Source: Bacteroidia bacterium
GTDB taxonomy: Bacteria > Bacteroidota > Bacteroidia > B-17B0 > Aurantibacillaceae
DNA: 10,801 nt
Reading direction: 5' to 3'
Assembly: GCA_014379485.1 (NCBI GenBank)
Contig: JACMLS010001024.1
Location: 1-10,801 of the forward strand
In this document: positions 1 through 5,521 of the stretch, piece by piece
How the letters are laid out: each line of letters begins with the position of its first letter
Position numbering within the stretch: position 1 is the first letter of the stretch
Made by a program: the position numbers and the translations under genes
The notes under the pieces: model-generated
The model's input: only the letters and a program-made list of their open reading frames with translations
Told to the model about the DNA's origin: nothing
Databases searched by the model: none

Positions 1-291
1 AATAAAAAGTACAGCCTCTATAGTTGCAATAAAAGTAAAAGGCGGCACGATCACCTCATCGCCTGCACCAATACCTGCAGCAGCAAGAGCAGTAATAATT
101 GCAGTAGAACCGCTTGACATGGCGTGCGCATATTTAGCGCCTGTAATTTTTTTCACCTCTGTTTCAAAATCGCGCGATTTCCAGATATTGTTACGCAATG
201 CATCGTGATTATAACGGAATAAAATTCCTGTATTGAGCACATCGTTTACTTCTTTGCGCTCTTCTTCTCCAAATAATTCTGTACCAGGCAT
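1..291 (-). CDS. DegT/DnrJ/EryC1/StrS-family aminotransferase, N-terminal part (runs off left edge)
   Basis: These are the first 97 codons of a PLP-dependent aminotransferase of the DegT/DnrJ/EryC1/StrS type. Such enzymes aminate keto-sugars for surface polysaccharides and related nucleotide-sugar pathways in the cytoplasm. The protein starts MPGTELFGEEERKEV, and residues about 71-97 carry the family's signature stretch: an SSGSTAI motif, then AAAGIGAGDEV, then VPPFTF. The SSGSTA segment contributes to the PLP phosphate pocket in this fold. The catalytic lysine lies in the missing part. The opening resembles members annotated as 8-amino-3,8-dideoxy-octulosonate transaminase-like, but substrate cannot be decided from this fragment. 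The start is the ATG at 289-291. A TATCTTTG match to the Bacteroidota -7 element lies 22 bp upstream. The family call is firm; the pathway is open. Confidence 0.88.
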   Translation of the reverse strand, partial: MPGTELFGEEERKEVNDVLNTGILFRYNHDALRNNIWKSRDFETEVKKITGAKYAHAMSSGSTAIITALAAAGIGAGDEVIVPPFTFIATIEAVLFI

Positions 292-313
292 AGTGTGGGT
301 TTTTTAGTGAAAA

Positions 314-321
314 CAAAGATA
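314..321 (-). promoter_or_regulatory. Candidate -7 element (TATCTTTG) for the aminotransferase gene
   Basis: Read on the minus strand this is TATCTTTG, a full match to the Bacteroidota -7 consensus TAnnTTTG. It would place the transcript start near 307, about 16 nt before the ATG at 291. I see no TTG at the expected -33 distance; that region is occupied by the GGAAG-word inverted repeat. The call therefore rests on the -7 box and its position only. Confidence 0.35.
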
Positions 322-339
322 CGATTTTGGGTGGAAGAA

Positions 340-396
340 TGGAAGGTTGGAAGAATGGGTGTGCTCTACCGAATCTTCCATTCTTCCAACCTTCCA
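340..396. repeat. 19-bp perfect inverted repeat made of GGAAG/CTTCC words
   Basis: Positions 340-358 and 378-396 are perfect reverse complements (19 bp) separated by a 19-nt loop. The left arm is built from repeated purine words (GGAAGAATGG, GGAAGGTTGG), so it also contains short direct repeats. It lies in the 117-bp gap between the hydroxylase stop (409) and the aminotransferase start (291). No T-run follows on either strand, so it is not a standard intrinsic terminator. As RNA from either strand it could fold into a stable hairpin. It may be a copy of a dispersed palindromic repeat, but that cannot be judged from one copy. Confidence 0.75.
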
Positions 397-408
397 ACTA
401 TCAGGAAA

Positions 409-1137
409 TTATTTTCGCAGTTCTTCGAACTTTTCATTGTAATCCTTTGCCAGCGTTCCAAAAATTCTATCCCACACCAAAGTATAAAAGCCAAAATTTA
501 CATGAACGTTCTGATGATGTTGCCAATGAAAAGTGGAGGTTGAAATTAAATTTACACCGGGAGTTTTTGTCCACCATTTTGGAAAGGGCTCGTGACTTAG
601 ATGGCCTAACATTCCGAATAAAACGTTGGCAATTAAATAGAGCATGGAGGCATAAAAATTTGGGCCATACGCAAAAAGTAAAATGAGCCATAAACCACCA
701 AACGAAAGAACTTCAAAAGGACTCAGCACAAAAAGATCTATTGGTTTTGGATTGGTGTATTGATGATGAAGACCATGCACAATTTTGTAAACGAAAGGTA
801 ATTTGTGCAGAACGAAATGCAGAAAATACATAAGCAGGTCCATTGCAAAAAACAAGATCAGAAAATCTGTAAGAACGGTATAATCAAAACCGGGCCTGAA
901 TTTTATAAATCCTTTTTCGTACAAGTACAATCCTGCAAAAGTTACAAGTGTATTGAACGAAAGACTTGCAACAGCAACCAGCATTTCCTTCGCAGTAATA
1001 TCACGCAAAGAAAAACGTTTTTGCTTTCCCTGCAAAAAACCTCCAATAAATATTACACCGAAAATAATAAAAAGATTTTCAATGAAAAATAAAACGAAAG
1101 CAAGGCCCGGATGCAGGGAAGAAAAAAATTCAAGCAT
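409..1137 (-). CDS. Fatty acid hydroxylase / sterol desaturase superfamily membrane protein
   Basis: This is a 242-aa integral membrane di-iron enzyme of the fatty acid hydroxylase/sterol desaturase superfamily. These enzymes use O2 to hydroxylate or desaturate lipid chains, sterols or carotenoids at the inner membrane. The histidine clusters that bind the two irons are all visible: HFVLH at 107-111, HGLHH at 121-125, GHLSHE around 178-183, and HWQHHQNVH at 204-212. Hydrophobic segments occur at about 11-36, 54-72, 89-110 and 143-177, the expected hairpin topology. The length is normal for small bacterial members. The start is the ATG at 1135-1137, only 9 bp after the stop of the upstream 153-codon gene, so the two are probably one transcript. 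No Shine-Dalgarno sequence is evident. The substrate cannot be inferred; nothing nearby is a carotenoid or hopanoid gene. Confidence 0.88.
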   Translation of the reverse strand: MLEFFSSLHPGLAFVLFFIENLFIIFGVIFIGGFLQGKQKRFSLRDITAKEMLVAVASLSFNTLVTFAGLYLYEKGFIKFRPGFDYTVLTDFLILFFAMDLLMYFLHFVLHKLPFVYKIVHGLHHQYTNPKPIDLFVLSPFEVLSFGGLWLILLFAYGPNFYASMLYLIANVLFGMLGHLSHEPFPKWWTKTPGVNLISTSTFHWQHHQNVHVNFGFYTLVWDRIFGTLAKDYNEKFEELRK

Positions 1138-1146
1138 TTGGGTTAA

Positions 1147-1608
1147 TTAATTTGGAAAATAATAATACGATTCTTCTTCAGGAAACAAACCGAAATTGAT
1201 GGAGATGAGCCTTCCATTCTCAAAATAAAGATCCATGAGCGCCTCATCAAAACTTACACGTTTTTCTCCCCACTCATGCTGCTCGGTTTCTGTAAGCTCA
1301 TACCCGTTCTGCTTAAACAAGTCGGTGATCTGCTCTTCGTTCATATGAAAAATAGAACTATCCCATAAAGTAGAAGAAGCATTGTCTACCTCTATGCAGG
1401 TTAATTTTAAATTGGCCTGTTTATTAAAGAAGAGAGAAAAACCAAGATCCCAGTAATGAAAAACCAGCGAATCTGCATTCAGCACATCATCCTTAAGCGT
1501 TTCGGTTTCTTCGGGCTCGCCAAATAACTTTTTCGCATCGGTTGTGTTACAACCAAAGTACAGGCCAGCCATGCCTTTTAGGGGAATTATTTCAATTGGA
1601 TTTGCCAA
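1147..1608 (-). CDS. Uncharacterised 153-aa acidic protein with TTG start
   Basis: I do not recognise a named family. The protein is soluble, acidic and lacks a signal peptide or membrane segment. Residues about 10-32 read as a Gly-Met/Gly-Phe-Gly turn followed by a helix and LFGEP. This resembles the recurring fG(x)nxxdvxxxlGxP pattern of many small alpha/beta proteins, but that is not a functional assignment. The rest alternates strands and acidic helices and ends in a tyrosine-rich tail (ESYYYFPN). The first possible start is TTG at 1606-1608, directly after an in-frame TGA. The next candidate is the ATG at 1570-1572, giving 141 aa. I prefer the TTG because it keeps the strand IEIIPLKG in front of the motif, but this is uncertain. 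The hydroxylase gene follows 9 bp downstream, suggesting co-transcription. Confidence 0.7.
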   Translation of the reverse strand: MANPIEIIPLKGMAGLYFGCNTTDAKKLFGEPEETETLKDDVLNADSLVFHYWDLGFSLFFNKQANLKLTCIEVDNASSTLWDSSIFHMNEEQITDLFKQNGYELTETEQHEWGEKRVSFDEALMDLYFENGRLISINFGLFPEEESYYYFPN

Positions 1609-1722
1609 GGCTCAATATTGCAAAAATCTTTACGGTTAAAAATAAATATTTATTCATAAGAATTAAAAGAAATTAACCATTACCTCTACTTTTCAACCTT
1701 TTCTTAAAAAAAACCCAAAATA

Positions 1723-1754
1723 TTTGGCTAAAGTAAAAGGGAAATGTATATTTG
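1723..1754 (+). promoter_or_regulatory. Bacteroidota-type promoter for tRNA-Lys
   Basis: A TTTG at 1723-1726 is followed after 20 bp by TATATTTG at 1747-1754. This is a full match to the TTTG / TAnnTTTG promoter used by the primary sigma factor in this phylum. Transcription would start near 1760, leaving a leader of about 75 nt before the tRNA. No other gene on this strand could use it. Confidence 0.7.
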
Positions 1755-1772
1755 CACCCCGAATAAGAAAAA

Positions 1773-1781
1773 GTTCTTTAA
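1773..1781 (+). promoter_or_regulatory. boxA-like sequence in the tRNA leader
   Basis: GTTCTTTAA in the tRNA leader resembles the boxA antitermination element (core CTCTTTA in E. coli rRNA leaders). It also resembles the GTTCTTTGA words found upstream of rRNA genes in this phylum. It lies about 14 nt after the presumed transcript start. The match is short and could be chance, so this is only a suggestion. Confidence 0.28.
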
Positions 1782-1835
1782 TTAATTGAGGTTTAACGAA
1801 TTATCTTCTTAAGAGGAAATTTTGCAATAAACAAT

Positions 1836-1908
1836 GATTCCGTAGCTCAGCAGGTAGAGCATTACACTTTTAATGTAAGGGTCCTGGGTTCGAATCCCAG
1901 CGGGATCA
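1836..1908 (+). tRNA. tRNA-Lys (anticodon UUU)
   Basis: All arms of the cloverleaf fold. The acceptor GATTCCG (1836-1842) pairs with CGGGATC (1901-1907) with one G-T wobble. The D stem is GCTC/GAGC (1845-1848 with 1857-1860). The anticodon stem is TTACA/TGTAA (1862-1866 with 1874-1878) around the loop CTTTTAA, giving anticodon TTT at 1869-1871. The T stem is CTGGG/CCCAG (1884-1888 with 1896-1900) around TTCGAAT. The discriminator base is A1908. The genomic sequence continues CAT, so CCA is not encoded and must be added after transcription. It is a single-gene unit with its own promoter and a terminator 13 nt downstream. Confidence 0.97.
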
Positions 1909-1920
1909 CATCAAAAAACT

Positions 1921-1957
1921 AAAAAGCCTTCCAGAATCAAATCTGAAAGGCTTTTTT
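1921..1957 (+). terminator. Intrinsic terminator after tRNA-Lys, probably bidirectional
   Basis: AAAAAGCCTT (1921-1930) pairs with AAGGCTTTTT (1947-1956). After one mismatch, CAGA/TCTG extends the stem around a 6-nt loop, and a T-run ends the structure on the plus strand. On the minus strand the same stem is followed by T-residues contributed by the A-run at 1921-1925, so it may also stop transcription arriving from the convergent gene ending at 1975. Confidence 0.87.
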
Positions 1958-1974
1958 ATTTCCCTGAGTTTTTT

Positions 1975-2397
1975 CTAAGCTTTATAAACCCAATCACCAT
2001 TCTCAAAATGGTAATAAGCAGCTAATCCCATAAAAGCATTCAGAACGGTTTGTTGTTTTACAGCATCCGTCATTTCTACCTGCATTATTTTCGCCATATC
2101 CATCTGATAACCTACACCAGCCTGGTTAGCAGCACTGCTAATTAAACCACCTGCGCCGCCAATTCCGGTAAGAGCACCAAGTGCATTGGCGCCAGTATTT
2201 ATTGCTGTGCTGGCCGCTGCTGATTTTGCAGTTTCAATTGCAATTTTTTTCATGATCTCTTCCTGGCTGGGCATTGCCATTCCCATAGTTTCAATGGGCT
2301 GTTCCTGGTTCTTTGCTTTGAATTTTAAAGCTACCCGGTTTTCTGTCCACTCTTCAGTAACGATGAGTGATTTAATTGATTCATACGTGGTCTCCAT
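1975..2397 (-). CDS. Uncharacterised 140-aa protein with Gly/Ala-rich helical centre
   Basis: I do not recognise the family. There is no signal peptide. Residues 1-35 look like beta strands (METTYESIKSLIVTEEW, then RVALKFKAK). Residues about 42-60 are an amphipathic helix (PSQEEIMKKIAIETAKSA). Residues about 60-96 are rich in Ala and Gly (AINTGANALGALTGIGGAGG), which could be a glycine-zipper-like or membrane-associating helix. The C-terminus ends HFENGDWVYKA. The start is the ATG at 2395-2397. It is the last of five consecutive minus-strand genes, 99 bp downstream of the lipoprotein gene. Its leader carries one of two 33-bp direct repeats; the other overlaps the end of the exported-protein gene. 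The hairpin at 1921-1957 lies just past its stop. The gene is very likely real, its role unknown. Confidence 0.75.
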   Translation of the reverse strand: METTYESIKSLIVTEEWTENRVALKFKAKNQEQPIETMGMAMPSQEEIMKKIAIETAKSAAASTAINTGANALGALTGIGGAGGLISSAANQAGVGYQMDMAKIMQVEMTDAVKQQTVLNAFMGLAAYYHFENGDWVYKA

Positions 2398-2414
2398 GAT
2401 TAATTTTTTTTGAA

Positions 2415-2447
2415 GGTTAATTATAAAAATTTATTCAGAGTTTTGTA
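2415..2447 (-). repeat. 33-bp direct repeat, copy A (before the 140-aa gene)
   Basis: These 33 bases match 2870-2902 at 32 of 33 positions; the difference is C2435 against T2890. In the minus-strand sense the copy reads CAA AAC TCT GAA TAA and then a T-rich stretch. It therefore looks like a fossil of the QNSK-stop tail of the exported-protein gene, but here it lies in a non-coding spacer. Similarity fades into the A-rich leader before the ATG at 2397. Confidence 0.9.
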
Positions 2448-2496
2448 AAGACTGTATGTTTAAGGCAGTCTCTCAATTAATAAATTTACAACATAA

Positions 2497-2853
2497 TTAT
2501 TGTTTATCCATAACAAACTTTTGTCCGTTTTTTATGTTTTCCAATAAAAGTTGATTGTTCTGAAATTTAAACGTGTATTTAGCATCGCCAAACATTTCTT
2601 TGGCAGTTATGGTGTCGTTGCTTACTTTGTACGGATATGGAACTTCATTCATTGCCATATTTGTTGCATCAAACTTACATGAAGCACCCATCCAGGAATC
2701 AGCTCCTGTTCCCTCAGCTTTGGATATTTTCCAGGTTCCTTCCAAAGAGTTTCCTCCTGAAGTTTCTCCAGAACCACCACCTTCTTTTTTAGATCCACAA
2801 GCAAACATTCCGAGTGCTAAAACGGCAATTGCAATTGTTTTTACTATTTTCAT
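2497..2853 (-). CDS. Small lipocalin-like lipoprotein
   Basis: This 118-aa protein has a lipoprotein signal peptide: MKIVK, a hydrophobic stretch, then a lipobox GMFAC with the lipidated Cys at residue 19. The mature part begins CGSKKEGGG, a flexible charged and Gly/Ser linker. It continues with LEGTWKISKAEG at about 37-48, the G-T-W entry strand typical of small lipocalin-like beta-barrel lipoproteins of Bacteroidota. Beta-strand-like segments follow (YPYKVSNDTITAKE, AKYTFKF, NQLLLENI, QKFVM). It is expected to sit in the inner or outer membrane facing the periplasm; the SKKE after the Cys is only loosely like a surface-export signal. The start is the ATG at 2851-2853, 32 bp after the exported-protein stop. 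The gene is bracketed by 33-bp direct repeats, suggesting insertion or duplication of the cassette. Ligand and role are unknown. Confidence 0.8.
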   Translation of the reverse strand: MKIVKTIAIAVLALGMFACGSKKEGGGSGETSGGNSLEGTWKISKAEGTGADSWMGASCKFDATNMAMNEVPYPYKVSNDTITAKEMFGDAKYTFKFQNNQLLLENIKNGQKFVMDKQ

Positions 2854-2869
2854 TTGTTTTTGTTTTGAG

Positions 2870-2902
2870 GGTTAATTATAAAAATTTATTTAGAGTTTTG
2901 TA
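2870..2902 (-). repeat. 33-bp direct repeat, copy B (overlaps end of exported-protein gene)
   Basis: This copy covers the last codons and stop of the 552-codon gene (QNSK then TAA at 2886-2888) and part of the 32-bp spacer before the lipoprotein start. It is 32/33 identical to copy A at 2415-2447. The sequence between the two copies is 422 bp (2448-2869) and contains exactly the lipoprotein gene. Confidence 0.9.
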
Positions 2903-4544
2903 TAGGTAAGTAAGCATCCAATCCGTACCACGTTTTTTCTGCATTTCCGGTTGTAACACCGTACCCGCTTCCGGTTTTCATTTGTTTGATCATAAAAGTG
3001 TCTTGCTTACATCTCCCTTCTTTATCTTTATAACTGTACGCTACTATTGTAGATCGGTGAGTTATCTGACCAAAACCATCTTTTATATATTCCCACGCGC
3101 TTGGGCAACGCACTTCTATTGCAGTTGGGCCCGCCACAATTTTTACGTCTTTTGCCAATTGTGCATCTGTAGCCAACAAACCTTTCTCAGGCATTTGCAA
3201 ACCGTATTTCTTTACAAAAGCATCTCTGTCTGCAGCGGTAATAATAACTTCAAATTCCCCTACCCCCAATGTTTCATTTTTTTCGGTGTCAATTCCCAAT
3301 ACGGCTGTAACTTTAATTTTGTGTTTTCCGGGTGTAAGTTCAGACATTACATAAGCAAACCTGTTAACACACCCTTTGTCGTATTCAAAATCTTTTTGAG
3401 TATTAGGAGCTAAAGGAATTGACCAGCTTGTCATTTTCAAGGCTTCTTCCTTAGACAGCTTTGATTCTACGTAACAACTGTATTTTTCACTTCCATCAAC
3501 ATAAAAATATAAATTGTAACCTGCACCGCCTACGTCTTTTCCATTACCAAAATTTGCCCACACATTTCTAACCGACTCTTTTAAATACAAACGCGCATAA
3601 ACACCGCCCGCAAGATTATCGAATGAAGTTTTAACAGAAGCGGCGTCATTAAATGTTTTATCCATAAACGCTTTTGAGAAAACAAGTTTATTTACATTGC
3701 TCTTGTGAATGTCTGTCGTCATTCCATCGTCAGGTGTTTTTTCGAAACGTTGCTTATCATAAAAATTCATTCCTGCGGCCAGCTTCCCCCTGTTTTCTGC
3801 ATTAATTATATAAGTGAATTTTCCTTTTCCAACACTTGCATTAGTTCCTCCCTCTACTTCAGGTAAATAAAAAACCAAAAATGCCATCCACTGATGTGTA
3901 CCGTCAGAAAACACTGCCGACTTACGTTTCCATTCTTCACTTACAGATTCAACTGCCATAGATGAAGAAGAAGTAAAGCAAACTTTTTCTCTTGGTTCAT
4001 TTGCGATTTTTTTGAAAGTTGCTTCGTCTGCCTGTAAAGTATAATCAATCACATTAACATCTTTGTAGTTGTTAAGCGAAAATGACTTTTGATCTATGAT
4101 GATCGGGTTCTCATCATTTTCATCTTTACCAATTGCCAGGGCCATGTATCCGGTGCTTTTTTCGTAATCAGGCTTAACCAAACTCACAAAAGTTTCGGGC
4201 ACTGATTTGGGAAGTATAAAACGAAGGAAAAAATTATCTCCGGGGCCGAATTCCGATTTACCTGCACCGGCAAAATTGTAATCCGTTCCGCAAGTAAATG
4301 TTTGTTCAGTTACATTTACCCAACCCGGGTTTCCGGTTGAAACAGCGGGCGTAGTAACTGTTGTTGCAGGTGTATTGCCTGAGGAAGAATTGTTTGAAGT
4401 GGAACTGTTATTGGAATTGTTGTTTCCACCAGTTGAATTTTTTAATTTATTTTTCAGATTACCAAGTTGGGCAGTTGCTGTAAAACCAAACATAGTTACT
4501 GCAAGTGTGGCTAACGCCAGTTTTGAGAGGGGGATTTTTTTCAT
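2886..4544 (-). CDS. Exported 552-aa protein of unknown family with an internal duplication
   Basis: I do not recognise the family. Residues 1-25 form a Sec signal peptide (MKKIPLSKLA, hydrophobic core, ATA before Q26), with Gln at +1 as often in this phylum. A low-complexity Asn/Ser/Thr linker spans about 36-72. Two similar domains seem to follow. Domain 1 (about 95-262) has GDNFFLRFILPKSV (102-115) and GKGKFTYIINAENRGKLAAG (239-258). Domain 2 (about 305-448) has GGVYARLYLKESV (313-325) and GVGEFEVIITAADRDAFVKKYG, quoted here as GVGEFEVIITAADR (427-440). A third region (449-552) contains two cysteines (480, 512). I see no lipobox, transmembrane helix or type IX secretion tail, so a soluble periplasmic location is most likely. 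The start is the ATG at 4542-4544. It lies 119 bp after the response regulator and 32 bp before the lipoprotein gene. Confidence 0.85.
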   Translation of the reverse strand: MKKIPLSKLALATLAVTMFGFTATAQLGNLKNKLKNSTGGNNNSNNSSTSNNSSSGNTPATTVTTPAVSTGNPGWVNVTEQTFTCGTDYNFAGAGKSEFGPGDNFFLRFILPKSVPETFVSLVKPDYEKSTGYMALAIGKDENDENPIIIDQKSFSLNNYKDVNVIDYTLQADEATFKKIANEPREKVCFTSSSSMAVESVSEEWKRKSAVFSDGTHQWMAFLVFYLPEVEGGTNASVGKGKFTYIINAENRGKLAAGMNFYDKQRFEKTPDDGMTTDIHKSNVNKLVFSKAFMDKTFNDAASVKTSFDNLAGGVYARLYLKESVRNVWANFGNGKDVGGAGYNLYFYVDGSEKYSCYVESKLSKEEALKMTSWSIPLAPNTQKDFEYDKGCVNRFAYVMSELTPGKHKIKVTAVLGIDTEKNETLGVGEFEVIITAADRDAFVKKYGLQMPEKGLLATDAQLAKDVKIVAGPTAIEVRCPSAWEYIKDGFGQITHRSTIVAYSYKDKEGRCKQDTFMIKQMKTGSGYGVTTGNAEKTWYGLDAYLPIQNSK

Positions 4545-4663
4545 GGTGTTGATTATTGAATTTAAGATAAACTTACAGATTAATGCAGGCGGAAATTGTA
4601 GCTTTTTTGTAAAGCAACCTTAATTGTGGGTGAATGAATGGAAAATAAGTGTGGATGAAATTC

Positions 4664-5428
4664 CTATAGAAGGTTTATTTTCTCTAGTAAGGCTTGCCTG
4701 TAACTCCTGCTAACAGGTACATTACTTTTGCCGATTAGTATGTTACTTTCTTTAATTGTTTGAATCTGATTGATTGCAACCACGAATGAGCGGTGCACCC
4801 GCATAAAATTATTGACAGGTAATTTTTCCATTACGTCTTTTAAAAAGGCGTGAACGGTGTACCTGCCATCTGTAGTATAAATATGTGTGTAATTATCAAG
4901 CGCCTCTAAGTAAAGTATGTTTTTTAAATCCAGCCGATGAACAGCCGTTTTATCCTTCACAAAAAAACTCTCATTTTTTATAATGTTATCAATCTGCCCG
5001 GTAATTTTACTCTTTTCAAGTTCAAACACTTTTTTCTTTTCCAGGTCGGCATTGTGTTTTCTTAAAGCAAGTTCAATAACATTTTTCAGATCTAGATCCT
5101 GAAACGGTTTTAGAATGTAACCGTAAGGCTCAGCTTCAAGGGCCTCATTAAACGTTTTACTATCTTTTTGCGCGGTAAGAAAAACTACCGGAATATTTAA
5201 CTCATTAAACAAATGCTTTGCAGCATCAATACCCGTTTTCTCACCTTTTAAATGAATATCCATTAATACAAGATCAGGACTCTCTTCTTCTACCAATACA
5301 TAAGCTGAATCTGCATTATCGGTAGTTCCTATAACACTATAGTCCATTTTTTTCAATCGCATTTCAATATCCAATGCAATAGAAAATTCATCTTCTACAA
5401 TTACTATGGTTGTTTTTTTTCCTGCCAT
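4664..5428 (-). CDS. Response regulator, REC plus LytTR DNA-binding domain
   Basis: This 254-aa cytoplasmic protein is a LytR/AlgR-type transcription regulator. Its REC domain (about 7-125) has the acidic pocket E12/D13, the phosphoacceptor D57 in LVLMDIHL, T85 in VVFLTAQKD and K107 in YILKPFQ, so it should be phosphorylatable. A charged helical linker (about 126-150) leads to a LytTR domain (about 155-250). The LytTR hallmarks are visible: ILYLEALDNYTHIYT, FLKDVMEKLP, FMRVHRSFVVAINQI and VPVSRSYRQALLE. The sensor kinase lies immediately upstream on the same strand with a 93-bp gap, making this its likely partner. A TAACTTTG box in that gap could give the regulator its own transcript. The target genes are unknown; the exported-protein gene 119 bp downstream is the obvious candidate. 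The start is the ATG at 5426-5428. Confidence 0.94.
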   Translation of the reverse strand: MAGKKTTIVIVEDEFSIALDIEMRLKKMDYSVIGTTDNADSAYVLVEEESPDLVLMDIHLKGEKTGIDAAKHLFNELNIPVVFLTAQKDSKTFNEALEAEPYGYILKPFQDLDLKNVIELALRKHNADLEKKKVFELEKSKITGQIDNIIKNESFFVKDKTAVHRLDLKNILYLEALDNYTHIYTTDGRYTVHAFLKDVMEKLPVNNFMRVHRSFVVAINQIQTIKESNILIGKSNVPVSRSYRQALLEKINLL

Positions 5429-5441
5429 TTGTTCGTACTAC

Positions 5442-5468
5442 CAAAGTTAAAATAAAAAGACGAGTCAA
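5442..5468 (-). promoter_or_regulatory. Possible internal promoter before the response regulator
   Basis: On the minus strand TTG (5468-5466) is followed after 16 nt by TAACTTTG (5449-5442), a full match to the TAnnTTTG box. The spacing is slightly shorter than usual. The transcript would start only about 6-8 nt before the ATG at 5428, giving a nearly leaderless message. It is plausible because the kinase-regulator gap is 93 bp, but weak. Confidence 0.32.
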
Positions 5469-5521
5469 TACCTTATAAGTAAAAATAAGATTTTGATAAT
5501 ATTAAAACCATTTTTTAAGGT

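Noticed and set aside
340..396. Intrinsic terminator for the hydroxylase transcript
   Set aside because: The stem is perfect, but no T-run follows on the minus strand and the loop is 19 nt. A repeat element fits better.
327..1092. Several open frames on the plus strand opposite the hydroxylase gene
   Set aside because: They run antisense to a gene with clear di-iron histidine motifs and show no recognisable domain.
2415..2902. Insertion sequence or transposon flanked by direct repeats
   Set aside because: There is no transposase and there are no terminal inverted repeats. The 33-bp repeats are far longer than a usual target duplication, so recombination or tandem duplication is more likely.
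2982..3413. 143-codon open frame on the plus strand
   Set aside because: It lies wholly antisense to the exported-protein gene. Its composition (Phe/Tyr/Cys/Ser-rich) is typical of a reverse-strand shadow.
4601..4615. Terminator between the response regulator and the exported-protein gene
   Set aside because: Only a 5-bp GCTTT/AAAGC stem is possible, with no proper T-run after it on the minus strand.
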